The notes under the pieces are model-generated. The model made no database searches. It saw only the letters and a program-made list of their open reading frames with translations, and had not been told where the DNA came from. Below are positions 19,180 through 30,064 of a DNA stretch of 46,496 nucleotides, in pieces. Source of the stretch: Bordetella petrii. GTDB taxonomy: Bacteria; Pseudomonadota; Gammaproteobacteria; Burkholderiales; Burkholderiaceae_B. The stretch's first letter is position 1. The number at the start of each line of letters is the position of its first letter. Made by a program: the position numbers and the translations under genes. The DNA lies in the NCBI GenBank assembly GCA_017745595.1, contig WMBV01000039.1:1-46496 (forward strand), written 5' to 3'.

Positions 19180-20255
19180 CGCCCGCGACGCTGCGCGCGC
19201 GCATCAAGGGCGGCGAGGTACTGGCGGACGCGGACCTGCGCGGCCTGGCGCTGGCCGGCCTGGACCTGGCCGGCGCGGTGCTGCACCGTTGCGATCTGAG
19301 CGGCGCCATCCTGGCCGGCGCCGACCTGCGCGACAGCCGCTTCAGCGAGTGCCGCATGAGCCGGACGGACTGGCGCGGCGCCGACGTCAGCGACTGCGCG
19401 TTCTTCCGCTGCGAGCTGGAACAGGCGGATTTCCGCCAGGCCGTGTCCGCCGACACCGCGTTCGTCGAATGCCGCGCGCCGCGCATCGATTTCAGCGGCA
19501 CCGCGCTGAAGTCCTGCCATTTCACACAGACGGCGCTGGCAGACGCGCGGTTCGACAGCGCGGCGCTGCACGAAGGCTCGTATGCCGAATGCGGGCTGGC
19601 GGGGGCCAGCTATGCGCAGGCCCGGATGGCAAAAGTGACGTTCGTGCGCGCCGATCTGCGCGGCACCCGCCTGGCCGGCGCCGCGCTCGATAAAACCGTC
19701 TTCATAGAAAGCGACCTGACCGGCCTGGTGCTGGCGGGCCAGGTGCTGGAAGGCTGCCAGTTCATCGACGCGCGCATGGACGGCTGCGATCTGGCCGATG
19801 CCCAGCTGGCGCAGGCCAATTTCAAGGGTGCCTCGCTGCGCGGCGCGCGCCTGGCCGGCGCGCGCGCGGCCCGCGCCTTGTTCGTGCAGGCCGACCTGAC
19901 GCGGGCCGATGCCACCGGCGCGTCGTTCGAGCAAAGCGTATGGCCCGACGCGTGCCTGGACGGCGCCGTGCTGAGCGGCGCCGATCTCACCCAGGCCGTG
20001 CTGCATCGCGCCCGCTGCGCCGCCACGCGTTTCGACGGCGCGCGGCTGGTGTACGCCGATTTCTCGTATGCCGACCTGCGCGATGCCGATTTGCGGCACG
20101 CGCAGTTCCTGCGCACCCAGCTGCATCGCGCCCTGACCGACGGCGCGCGCTGGAGCGCGCGCGAGGGCATTCTGGACAACGATCCCGCCCTGTACGAAGC
20201 CGAGCTGTGGTCGGCCCGGCGCGGCGGCGCCTGGACACCGGCGCGCGAGCGCTGA
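19176..20255 (+). CDS. Pentapeptide-repeat protein in T6SS island
   Basis: A 359-residue protein made almost entirely of pentapeptide repeats of the A(D/N)LxG type, from about residue 20 to 335, with no signal peptide. It resembles the C-terminal half of the preceding DUF2169 fusion, so the two probably arose by duplication. The ATG at 19176 overlaps the previous stop, and the next gene starts 18 bp after its stop. Known pentapeptide proteins such as Qnr and MfpA mimic DNA and bind gyrase. Here, beside a nuclease toxin, it could be a co-adaptor or a DNA-mimic shield, but that is a guess. No enzyme motif is present. Confidence 0.85.
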   Translation: MTPATLRARIKGGEVLADADLRGLALAGLDLAGAVLHRCDLSGAILAGADLRDSRFSECRMSRTDWRGADVSDCAFFRCELEQADFRQAVSADTAFVECRAPRIDFSGTALKSCHFTQTALADARFDSAALHEGSYAECGLAGASYAQARMAKVTFVRADLRGTRLAGAALDKTVFIESDLTGLVLAGQVLEGCQFIDARMDGCDLADAQLAQANFKGASLRGARLAGARAARALFVQADLTRADATGASFEQSVWPDACLDGAVLSGADLTQAVLHRARCAATRFDGARLVYADFSYADLRDADLRHAQFLRTQLHRALTDGARWSAREGILDNDPALYEAELWSARRGGAWTPARER

Positions 20256-20273
20256 CGGAACAAAGGAAACCGC

Positions 20274-21194
20274 GTGTTCGCTGACTGCCAGCTCATGGGA
20301 ATGGACCTGGCCTTTCCCGACATCTGCAAGACGCCGCCCGCATTGCTGCCGATTCCCTATCCCAATTTCGCGATAGGGCCGATGGCGATTCCCAATGTGT
20401 GGAACACGCTGCTGATGATGATGCCGGCGCACAATCTGCTGACCACGATTCCCATGACCAACGGCGACAATGCCGGCCTGGCGCTGGGGCTGGTGTCGCA
20501 GACCGTCATGTCGCAGGCGCGCCGGGTGACGTGCGTGCCCAATGTGCTGTTCGGCTGCATTCCGGCCACGCGCCTGACCTGCCTGACCATCCAGAACACC
20601 ATCAATACGATGGGCATCCGCGCGGTGCCCAGCCAGTTGAAAGTGGTGTTGCTGGGCGGGGGCGGCGGGGCCGGCCGCGCCGCGTCGGCCGCCAAAGGCG
20701 GCAAGGCGGGGCGCGGCGTGAAGACGGGCCGGCTGGCCACGCGCTCGGGCAAGTCCGGCAAGGCGGGCGGGACGCCCAAGTCGGCCGCGTCGCCGAAATC
20801 CGCCGCCTCGCCGAAGCCGGGCCCGGCGCGGCCCGCGGGGCAGGGCGGCAAGTCGGCCGGGCCGGGCAAGCGGAATCCGGCCGATCCGCGCTACCAGCGC
20901 GGCAAGTTCCGCAAGGGGGTGCGCGACAAGGCCTGGGATGCCGCCAAAGGCAAAGACGGCAAGGTACGCGATCCGGTGTCCAAGAAGGTCATGAAAAAGG
21001 ACGAGCCGTGGGACATGGGCCACAAGCCGGGCTACGAGCACCGCAAGCACGTCAAGAGCGCGACCGAGCGGAATATCGATCGCAAGCAGTTTCTTGATGA
21101 ATACAATGAACCCTCGCACTACCGGCCCGAACTGCCCAGATCCAACCGCGGCCACCAGGGCGAACTGAAAACGGACGACTACTTTGGCTTCTGA
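20274..21194 (+). CDS. DUF4150 (PAAR-like) effector with C-terminal GH-E nuclease toxin
   Basis: A 306-residue T6SS effector. Residues ~1-128 are a DUF4150/PAAR-like tip domain (PIPYPNFA, TNGDNAG, GCIPATR blocks) that caps VgrG. Residues ~128-200 are a Gly/Ala/Lys-rich linker with repeated KSAASP. The C-terminal ~100 residues match the GH-E subgroup of the HNH/endonuclease VII superfamily: the GH pair G249-H250 in WDMGHKPG, acidic E276 in FLDEY, then SHYRPE and SNRGH. This predicts a toxin that cuts DNA in the recipient cell. It starts with GTG at 20274, and its end overlaps the immunity gene by 11 bp. The family call is strong; nuclease activity is predicted only. Confidence 0.85.
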   Translation: MFADCQLMGMDLAFPDICKTPPALLPIPYPNFAIGPMAIPNVWNTLLMMMPAHNLLTTIPMTNGDNAGLALGLVSQTVMSQARRVTCVPNVLFGCIPATRLTCLTIQNTINTMGIRAVPSQLKVVLLGGGGGAGRAASAAKGGKAGRGVKTGRLATRSGKSGKAGGTPKSAASPKSAASPKPGPARPAGQGGKSAGPGKRNPADPRYQRGKFRKGVRDKAWDAAKGKDGKVRDPVSKKVMKKDEPWDMGHKPGYEHRKHVKSATERNIDRKQFLDEYNEPSHYRPELPRSNRGHQGELKTDDYFGF

Positions 21195-21792
21195 TCCTTC
21201 TTCTTCTTCTGTCTCGCCGCAACGCAAGGCCGTGGCGCGCCACGCGCTGGCGGTGTTCGACGGCACGCCGGTGGTGCATGCCTACCATCACGACGAGATC
21301 GCGCTGTCGATCGATATTCTCGAAGTCGACGACAGCCCCGACGATGGCCTGATTTCGTATTCCACGCTGGGCCTGTTCGAGACCGAGCTGCGCCACGACG
21401 ACGGCGATCCGCTGGCCACGCGGGTCGAGCTATGCGCCGAGGCGCCGCAAGAACAGGACCTGTGGGGCAACATCCTGAGCACGGCCGCCTTCGGCCTGAT
21501 GCGCGACGGCCATGCGGTAACGCCCGGCAGCGTGCTGCCCGGCTGCGTGGGCGAATACTACCCGCAGGCCAGCGTGCCGCATCTATACCTGTGCGTGCCG
21601 TTCTCGTGGCAAGACGGCGAATTCCGCCGCCTGGAACTCGACGGCTGCATCGTCAACTGGCTGCAAGGCTTTCCCATCGGCGACGAAGAACTGGCCTACC
21701 TGCGGGAACACGGCGCCGACGCCTTCGAAGACCTGCTGCTCGAGCAGGATCCCGATCTGTACGACCTGGAACGCGATTCGGTCGTGGGGTAG
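21184..21792 (+). CDS. SUFU-like immunity protein for the GH-E toxin
   Basis: A 202-residue acidic cytoplasmic protein of the suppressor-of-fused (SUFU) immunity type. The closing block, FPIGDEELAYLREHGADAF then EDLLLEQDPDLYDLERDSVV, is characteristic of bacterial SUFU immunity proteins paired with polymorphic nuclease toxins. It should bind the GH-E domain and block it in the producing cell. The first in-frame start is TTG at 21184, inside the toxin gene; a GTG at 21232 is an alternative, and no ATG occurs before residue ~104. The overlap suggests translational coupling, so toxin is not made without antidote. Repeats and the convergent glycerol kinase follow. Confidence 0.82.
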   Translation: MASDPSSSSVSPQRKAVARHALAVFDGTPVVHAYHHDEIALSIDILEVDDSPDDGLISYSTLGLFETELRHDDGDPLATRVELCAEAPQEQDLWGNILSTAAFGLMRDGHAVTPGSVLPGCVGEYYPQASVPHLYLCVPFSWQDGEFRRLELDGCIVNWLQGFPIGDEELAYLREHGADAFEDLLLEQDPDLYDLERDSVVG

Positions 21793-21847
21793 CGCGGCGC
21801 CCGGGGCGCTCGACGCAGGGGCTGACTGCGGGACGCAGGTGGACCCA

Positions 21848-21878
21848 GGTGTCTGACTCCCGCAGGGTGTCAGACACC
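21848..21878. repeat. Paired hairpin repeat, copy 3a
   Basis: Arms GGTGTCTGAC and GTCAGACACC pair perfectly over 10 bp, with CCC/GGG inner stem and a GCA loop. This is the most common form in the window. Confidence 0.88.
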
Positions 21879-21903
21879 GACGGCTGGACCGCCGGCGCAC
21901 AGC

Positions 21904-21932
21904 GGTGTCAGGCACCTGCGGAGCCTGACACC
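21904..21932. repeat. Paired hairpin repeat, copy 3b
   Basis: Arms GGTGTCAGGC and GCCTGACACC with CC/GG inner stem and TGC loop. It starts 56 bp after copy 3a. Confidence 0.88.
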
Positions 21933-21960
21933 TGTGGCACAGGTACTAATGGCCTATGCA

Positions 21961-21991
21961 GGTGTCTGACTCCCGCAGGGTGTCAGACACC
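21961..21991. repeat. Paired hairpin repeat, copy 3c
   Basis: Identical to copy 3a in the hairpin. It starts 57 bp after copy 3b, making this the only triplet. A half-copy arm (AGCCTGACACC) follows at about 22004-22014. Confidence 0.88.
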
Positions 21992-22027
21992 GACGAAACG
22001 GGGAGCCTGACACCCGCGGCACGATCT

Positions 22028-23554
<1,527 letters not shown>

Positions 23555-23568
23555 GGTGTACCTGCTGG

Positions 23569-24999
23569 TTAGCCTTGCAGTTGGGCCCCGGCGGCGGGAG
23601 ACAGCCGCCGGAACGACAGGGTCGATACCATGCACAGGCCGCCGATCACCAGGAACGCCACCATCGCGTCGCTGGTGGAAACGTGCTCGGCATCGCGCAC
23701 GGCCATGCTGATGTTGAGCGTGACCGCCGCGACGCCCACGCCCAGGCTGATGCCCAGTTGCTGGGCCATGGCCGAGAAGCTGCTGGCACTGCTCATGCGC
23801 TCGGGGGGGATGTCGGCATAGGTTAGCGTATTGACGCCGGTAAATTGCAGCGAACGGAAAAAACCGCCCGCCAGCAAAACAGCGATCATCAGCCAGGCCG
23901 GCGTGCCGGCCGTGAAGCCCGCGCAGGCGATGACGAACACGCCGGTCAGGATGGCGTTCATGGTCAGCACGCGCCGGAAGCCGTAGCGCAGCACGATGGG
24001 TGTGGCCACGAATTTCATCAGCAGCGCGCCGGCCGCGCTGGAAAACGTGATCATGCCCGCCGAGAACGGCGTCAGCCCGAAGCCGAGCTGCAGCTGTACG
24101 GCCAGCAGGAACGGCATGGCCCCCACCGCGAAGCGGCACAGGTTGCCGCCCAGCACCGAGATGGCGAAGGTGGGTTCGCGCAGCAGCGTCAGGTCGAGAA
24201 TGGGATGCGCGGCGCGCTTGGCATGCCACACATACAGCACGCCGCAGAGCAGGCCCACCGCGGCCAGGCCGCCCACCGCCACCGGCGGGATCAGGCTGTG
24301 CCCCAGGGCCTCGAAGGCGCTGACCAGAGAGGCCAGGCAGATGGCGCTGAGCAGGAAGCCCGGCCAATCCAGGCCGGGCGTCGAGGCCTCGCGGATCTCG
24401 GGCACATAGCGCCGCACCAGCATAATACCCATTATACCGATAGGGATATTGATCAGGAAGATCCAGTGCCAGGTCATGTATGTGACCATGAAGCCGCCCA
24501 GCGGCGGGCCGATCACCGGCCCGAGCAGGGCCGGGATGGACAGGAACGACATGGCCTTGAGCAGGTCTTGCTTGGGCACCACGCGCAGCAGGATGATGCG
24601 GCCCACGGGCACCATCATGGCCCCCGCGATGCCCTGGGCGATGCGGGCCAGCACCAGGTGGGTCAGGTTCTGCGACAGCGCGCAGGCCACCGAACTGAGC
24701 GTGAACAGCGCGATGGCCGCCATGAACACGCGCCGCGCGCCGTAGCGGTCGGCGGCCCAGCCGCTGATCGGCACGAACACGGCCACGGCCAGCAGGTACG
24801 AGGTAATGGCGACGTTCAGCCGCACCGCGGTCGAGTCCAGCGCCTGGGCCATGACGGGCAGGGCCGTGGCCACCACGGTGGAGTCGAGCATTTGCATGAA
24901 CAGCGCGCACCCGACGATGAAGGGGATCATCCGTGCCGCGCGGGCGATATCCGGATTTTGGGGAGAAGATGAGGAAGGACTGGCGGATTCGGCAGGCAT
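23569..24999 (-). CDS. DHA2-family MFS multidrug exporter
   Basis: A 476-residue major facilitator of the 14-helix DHA2 (EmrB/QacA/MdtD) type, a proton-driven drug or metabolite exporter of the inner membrane. Visible motifs are [15 protein letters not shown] in helix 1, [13 protein letters not shown] (motif A loop) and [12 protein letters not shown] (antiporter motif C). The N-terminal ~20 residues are Ser/Pro-rich. It is followed after 14 bp by glpK. That pairing is odd for an EmrB-type pump, and uptake of glycerol-like compounds cannot be excluded. The start ATG at 24999 gives MPAESASPS; it is divergent from the DUF3460 gene. Confidence 0.88.
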   Translation of the reverse strand: MPAESASPSSSSPQNPDIARAARMIPFIVGCALFMQMLDSTVVATALPVMAQALDSTAVRLNVAITSYLLAVAVFVPISGWAADRYGARRVFMAAIALFTLSSVACALSQNLTHLVLARIAQGIAGAMMVPVGRIILLRVVPKQDLLKAMSFLSIPALLGPVIGPPLGGFMVTYMTWHWIFLINIPIGIMGIMLVRRYVPEIREASTPGLDWPGFLLSAICLASLVSAFEALGHSLIPPVAVGGLAAVGLLCGVLYVWHAKRAAHPILDLTLLREPTFAISVLGGNLCRFAVGAMPFLLAVQLQLGFGLTPFSAGMITFSSAAGALLMKFVATPIVLRYGFRRVLTMNAILTGVFVIACAGFTAGTPAWLMIAVLLAGGFFRSLQFTGVNTLTYADIPPERMSSASSFSAMAQQLGISLGVGVAAVTLNISMAVRDAEHVSTSDAMVAFLVIGGLCMVSTLSFRRLSPAAGAQLQG

Positions 25000-25096
25000 G
25001 TCGGACGAAGGACTGGGAGCGCCCCGATTGTAACGCCGACGGCCGGGCCGGGCTGAAGTAAACTTGGCTGATCTGCAACCTGCTTATATCGGCGCC

Positions 25097-25285
25097 ATGG
25101 CAAGCAATTACGAATCCGACATCACCCGCTTCTTGAAGACGTACAAGGCGTCGCATCCCGACGTGGAGCAGCGCCAGCGCGAAGGCCGGGCCCGCCTGTG
25201 GGACAAGCAGCAGAACACCGAACTGCTCGAAGGTTTCCGGGCAGGGCGCGTACCGCAAAAGCCGTACGTGTATCAGGCCGACTGA
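25097..25285 (+). CDS. DUF3460 family protein
   Basis: A 62-residue protein, [14 protein letters not shown] at the start and ending KPYVYQAD, matching the short DUF3460 family of betaproteobacteria. It has no membrane segment and is strongly charged. Function is unknown. The ATG at 25097 gives the family length; an upstream in-frame TTG at 25064 would add 11 residues. It lies just before scpA on the same strand, separated by a ~160-bp gap that carries a GAAGCGC module. Confidence 0.85.
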   Translation: MASNYESDITRFLKTYKASHPDVEQRQREGRARLWDKQQNTELLEGFRAGRVPQKPYVYQAD

Positions 25286-25289
25286 ATTG

Positions 25290-25382
25290 AACCCACCCCC
25301 GAAGCGCTGCGCGCTTCCCCCTCAAGGGGGCGACGCTGGCGGACCGGCAAAGCCGGCTCCGCGGCGTCCCCGATCCAGCCAC
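25290..25382 (+). repeat. GAAGCGC module after the DUF3460 stop
   Basis: Starting 4 bp past the stop codon, this copy has a CCCACCCCC lead, the GAAGCGC/GCGCTTC 7-bp hairpin with TGC loop, the CCCCCT/AGGGGG hairpin and the CGGACCGGC/GCCGGCTCCG region. It matches the modules at 3819 and 46032 over about 90 bp. The position suggests a transcript 3'-end element between DUF3460 and scpA. Confidence 0.8.
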
Positions 25383-25446
25383 GTTTGTTGCATGCGCCGC
25401 GCATGATGCGCAGCGCAACGGAAAACTGATAGGTACAAGCGGCACA

Positions 25447-27211
<1,765 letters not shown>

Positions 27212-27244
27212 GGCGCGCGGCGCGCCGGCCCGGCGCAAAATGTC

Positions 27245-27260
27245 CTGTCAGGTCTGACAG
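27245..27260 (+). promoter_or_regulatory. LuxR-type palindrome (CTG-N10-CAG) upstream of small regulator
   Basis: CTGTCAG and CTGACAG flank a GT centre, forming a perfect 16-bp palindrome that fits the CTG-N10-CAG core known for LuxR boxes. It lies 64 bp upstream of the ATG at 27324, about 20 bp before the candidate -35 element. Confidence 0.5.
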
Positions 27261-27280
27261 CTTCTGGGACCCGGGTGGCC

Positions 27281-27308
27281 CTGGCAGACTGCCTTGCAAT
27301 CCGATAAT
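27281..27308 (+). promoter_or_regulatory. Candidate promoter of the small LuxR gene
   Basis: CTGGCA (27281-27286, four of six -35 matches) and GATAAT (27303-27308, five of six -10 matches) are separated by 16 bp. The transcript would start only about 10 nt before the ATG at 27324. Confidence 0.4.
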
Positions 27309-27323
27309 GCAAGAGAGCCTTCC

Positions 27324-27569
27324 ATGCAGGATTCCCCCCAGTCGCCGGGCGGCGCAGTCACGGGCCGGCTCACCCCCCGCGAACAGCAGATCGTGTCGTA
27401 TCTGGCGGCGGGCAAGCCCAACAAGGTCGTCGCCATCGAACTCGGCATCTCGCTGCGCACGGCCGAAGCGCACCGCGCGCGCATCTTCCGCAAGCTGGGC
27501 GTGCGCAACGCGCTGGAACTGGCGTGCCACCTGTGCCGCCACGGCGCCGGCCCCGGGTTTCGACGCTAG
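27324..27569 (+). CDS. Minimal LuxR/GerE-type DNA-binding protein
   Basis: An 81-residue protein made of little more than a LuxR (GerE) helix-turn-helix domain, residues ~14-70: LTPREQQIVSYLAAGKPNK, then GISLRTAEAHRARI with the recognition helix, then FRKLGVRN. There is no receiver or autoinducer domain. The start at 27324 (MQDSPQ) follows a purine-rich GAGAG; TTG at 27294 is an alternative that adds 10 residues. It stands alone, with a palindrome fitting the LuxR-box rule just upstream, so autoregulation is possible. Its targets are unknown. Convergent with the PIG-L gene. Confidence 0.82.
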   Translation: MQDSPQSPGGAVTGRLTPREQQIVSYLAAGKPNKVVAIELGISLRTAEAHRARIFRKLGVRNALELACHLCRHGAGPGFRR

Positions 27570-27599
27570 CCGGACACCCGCGTGGGCGACGCTGGGCGC

Positions 27600-27629
27600 G
27601 CGGCAGGCCGGCAGGCGGCAGGCGGCAGG
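27600..27629. repeat. Short tandem GGCAGGC repeats
   Basis: Four near-copies of a 7-8 bp GGCAGGC unit run directly into hairpin copy 4a. It could vary in copy number by slippage. Confidence 0.6.
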
Positions 27630-27658
27630 TGTCTGACTCCCGCAGGGTGTCAGACACC
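27628..27658. repeat. Paired hairpin repeat, copy 4a
   Basis: Arms GGTGTCTGAC and GTCAGACACC, identical in form to copy 3a. It lies between convergent genes. Confidence 0.87.
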
Positions 27659-27686
27659 GACGTGCTCGCAGTTGCCCAAAGAGAAC

Positions 27687-27717
27687 GGTGTCCGACACCC
27701 TGCGGGAGTCAGACACC
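27687..27717. repeat. Paired hairpin repeat, copy 4b
   Basis: Arms GGTGTCCGAC and GTCAGACACC in inverted orientation, with one C-A mismatch. It starts 59 bp after copy 4a and ends 10 bp before the PIG-L stop. Confidence 0.85.
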
Positions 27718-27727
27718 TGTCGATTAC

Positions 27728-29734
27728 CTATCGCCCGCCGGCGGGCCCGGGCTTGACGGCGGTGGCGGCCAGCACGCCGGCGTTTTTCACGCGCAGGCCG
27801 AACGGCCCGCCGCCATTCAGCGGCAGTTCGTCCAGCAGCGACGCGCTGCTCCAGATGCCGTTGTTGCGCGCCAGCACCTGATAGGTCTGCAACTGGCCGG
27901 CGCTGCGCGCCACGACATACAGGGTGCCGTGCAGAAAGCGCATGGCGGGCAGCGAGGCCGCGTGGGCTTCCAGCTTGGCCGGCCGGCCGCCTTCCACCAG
28001 CCATAGCGGCCCGCCCGGGCGTTCCAGCACCGCCACCGCGACTGCGCCGTTCTGGTCCGCGCCGATGGCCGGCTTGCCCACGTATTCGATGCCCAGGTCG
28101 GTGGCGGGCGTCCAGCGCTGGGTGCGCGCGGCCGCGTCGGCCGGCGCAATGGCGGCGTCTTGCGCGATGCGCAGCAGGTGCCGGGTGTCGTGGGCGCGCA
28201 AATACACTTCGATCAGGCCTTGCGCGTTGCGTATGGCGGCCAGGCCGCCACCGCAGCGGGGCGCGGGCACGCGCTGCCACGGGGCCCAGGCGGCGTCGTC
28301 CTGCGCGCTGCGCTGCCAGGTGGCGAACAGCTGGCCGTCCTGGTCGATGGCGAAGGCCCAATAGCGGTTGCCCGCGTCTTTGGCGATGGCGGCGTTGCCC
28401 ATGGCGCCGGGCAGCAGCGGCAGGGCCTGCCAGGGCGTCCAGCCGCTGTCCAGGCCTTTCAGGGCGGCCCAGTGGTACAGGCCGTCGTTGCCCATGGCCA
28501 CGACGGCCGCGTCGCCGCGCGGCGCCACCGCCGGCGGCCGGGCGGCCCGCACGCCGGCCATGGCCTGCCAGCCCTTCCAGCTGCCGTCCAGGTTCTGCTT
28601 GTTGATCCACAGGCCGCCCAGCGTGTCGCGGGCCACGATGCCCACCGTGGAATCGGGATAGGCGAACGAGACCAGCGGCCCGGCGGTGCGGCCGCCCAGG
28701 GTGTTCCAGCGGCGGTCGCGGGCATCCCACATGTTGACCGCGTCGTTGGCTTCGCCGGCCGCGAACACCATCAGGCCGCCCTGCGGGTCGGCGAACAGTT
28801 CCGGGGCCACGTCGTGGCGCGATACATAGTACGAGCGCTGCACCCAGGCCGCGGCCGGGCCGGCCGGTTCCTGGCAGCCCTCGGGGCCCTTGCAGTAGTG
28901 GTAGTCGTTCCAGGCGTACTGCCGGAAGATCTGCGACTTGCTGGCGATCTCGGCCTCGGCCAGGTTGGTCTCGCGTTCCTGGCTGGGGTAATCGATGTAG
29001 CCGGTCTCGGCGTAATTGCCCGGGGCCCGCGCGATGGCTTCGCGCACCAGCCGCGCGCTGGCGATGTGGTCGGGGTGGCCGTGGCCGGCGCAGCGCCAGC
29101 ACAGCTTGGTGTAGGGCACGTTGATCGTGTCGTCCAGGTGGCGCACCGTGGTGGGGCCGTAGTGCTTGATGATGGCGGCCAGCGTGCGCACCAGGTCGGC
29201 GCGGCCGTAGACGTCGGCGTACGGGCCCAGCGTGCCGGCGGTCGTGCCGGGCACCGACTCGGCCTGGCTCAGCGGGGTCAGGCTGCCCCAGCCCTGGCCC
29301 AGCCAGGGGTCTTTCAGGCGCATGTGCCACAGCTGCACGTGCGGGTTGCCCTGCAGCGTGAAGCGGGCGATATGGTAGGGGCCCACCAGCGCCGTGTCTT
29401 CTTTCCACAGGTCGGGCTGCCTGGCCATGTAGGCATAGGCCGCGCGCACGCCGCGTTCGCGGCCCAGCATGTAGTGTTCGCCTTCGCCCGCGTCGCTGGC
29501 CGTCAGGTACACCACCTGCACGCAGCCCCCGGCCTCGATGTTCGAGGCAATGTCGGGATTCATGAACAGCAGGTCGTCATCCAGGTGGGCGACGAAGGCC
29601 AGGTCTTTGATGCCGCGGCATTCGGCCAGGCTGGGGGCCGGCGGCGCGGCGATGGCGCCCTGGCAGGCCAGCCAGGCCAGGCAGGGCAGCAGATAGCGTA
29701 GGGCGCGCAGGCAGCGGGCCGGAAAGGAGCGCAT
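27728..29734 (-). CDS. Secreted PIG-L (LmbE-like) deacetylase with beta-propeller-like C-terminus
   Basis: A ~668-residue exported protein. A signal peptide covers about residues 1-30 (hydrophobic core, AIAAPP end). Residues ~45-290 are a PIG-L/LmbE zinc deacetylase domain with AHLDDDLL (H50, D52, D53) and HPDH (H220, H223) metal-binding motifs. This family removes acetyl groups from N-acetylglucosaminyl compounds. From ~300 onward are repeated units with W-x-x-W patterns (GSWKGWQA, SGWTPWQAL, AAWAPWQRV), which resemble blades of lectin-type beta-propellers, so it may bind a glycan and deacetylate it at the envelope. The start at 29734 was preferred over 29755 because it directly begins the signal peptide. 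The substrate is unknown. Confidence 0.85.
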   Translation of the reverse strand: MRSFPARCLRALRYLLPCLAWLACQGAIAAPPAPSLAECRGIKDLAFVAHLDDDLLFMNPDIASNIEAGGCVQVVYLTASDAGEGEHYMLGRERGVRAAYAYMARQPDLWKEDTALVGPYHIARFTLQGNPHVQLWHMRLKDPWLGQGWGSLTPLSQAESVPGTTAGTLGPYADVYGRADLVRTLAAIIKHYGPTTVRHLDDTINVPYTKLCWRCAGHGHPDHIASARLVREAIARAPGNYAETGYIDYPSQERETNLAEAEIASKSQIFRQYAWNDYHYCKGPEGCQEPAGPAAAWVQRSYYVSRHDVAPELFADPQGGLMVFAAGEANDAVNMWDARDRRWNTLGGRTAGPLVSFAYPDSTVGIVARDTLGGLWINKQNLDGSWKGWQAMAGVRAARPPAVAPRGDAAVVAMGNDGLYHWAALKGLDSGWTPWQALPLLPGAMGNAAIAKDAGNRYWAFAIDQDGQLFATWQRSAQDDAAWAPWQRVPAPRCGGGLAAIRNAQGLIEVYLRAHDTRHLLRIAQDAAIAPADAAARTQRWTPATDLGIEYVGKPAIGADQNGAVAVAVLERPGGPLWLVEGGRPAKLEAHAASLPAMRFLHGTLYVVARSAGQLQTYQVLARNNGIWSSASLLDELPLNGGGPFGLRVKNAGVLAATAVKPGPAGGR

Positions 29735-29893
29735 GGATCGTCTGTCGAACGACAACCCGATACGGAGCCTGGCGGTGAGCTGCGTCAGCCCGGGTATCTT
29801 GGTATGGCGTAACGTTTTTTATGGTGCGCGGCGAGTATAGCGGGCGGATGGCACATGCCGCCATGGGGGAAACGCGAGGGTGGGGGGCTGCCA

Positions 29894-29924
29894 GGTGTCT
29901 GACTCCCGAAGGGTGTCGGACACC
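29894..29924. repeat. Paired hairpin repeat, copy 5a
   Basis: Arms GGTGTCTGAC and GTCGGACACC pair with one T-G wobble; the loop is GAA instead of GCA, with CCC/GGG kept. Confidence 0.85.
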
Positions 29925-29953
29925 GGTGTGTGCAGAGAGTCCAGGCGGGCTTC

Positions 29954-29984
29954 GGTGTCTGACACCCTTCGGGAGTCAGACACC
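29954..29984. repeat. Paired hairpin repeat, copy 5b
   Basis: Arms GGTGTCTGAC and GTCAGACACC in inverted orientation. The loop is TTC, complementary to the GAA loop of copy 5a, so the two copies probably came from one another by inverted duplication. It starts 60 bp after copy 5a. Confidence 0.86.
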
Positions 29985-30027
29985 TGGTATCGCCAGGGAG
30001 TCAGGCAACTGCATCACCGGGCATCAG

Positions 30028-30064
30028 GCGAAGCGCGCAGCGCTTCGGGGGTGGGACTTTCACT
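30028..30064 (-). repeat. GAAGCGC module at the stop codon of the lipoprotein gene
   Basis: On the minus strand the lipoprotein stop codon is followed at once by TGAAAGTCCCACCCCC and the GAAGCGC/GCGCTTC hairpin (30030-30046). The orientation relative to the gene is the same as at 25290 and 42392. Confidence 0.8.

Larger units (their letters stand above)
29735..30062. other. Intergenic region with repeats, upstream of PIG-L
   Basis: This 328-bp gap contains hairpins at 29894-29924 and 29954-29984 and an inverted GAAGCGC module at 30028-30062. The part nearest the PIG-L start (29735-29890) should hold its promoter. A TATACT -10-like box lies on the minus strand at 29834-29839, but no good -35 pairs with it. 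No gene is present. Confidence 0.6.

Noticed and set aside
25064-25091. Promoter TTGGCT/TATATC for DUF3460
   Set aside because: Spacing is acceptable (16 bp), but transcription would start at the ATG itself. With four of six matches in each box it is too weak to claim.
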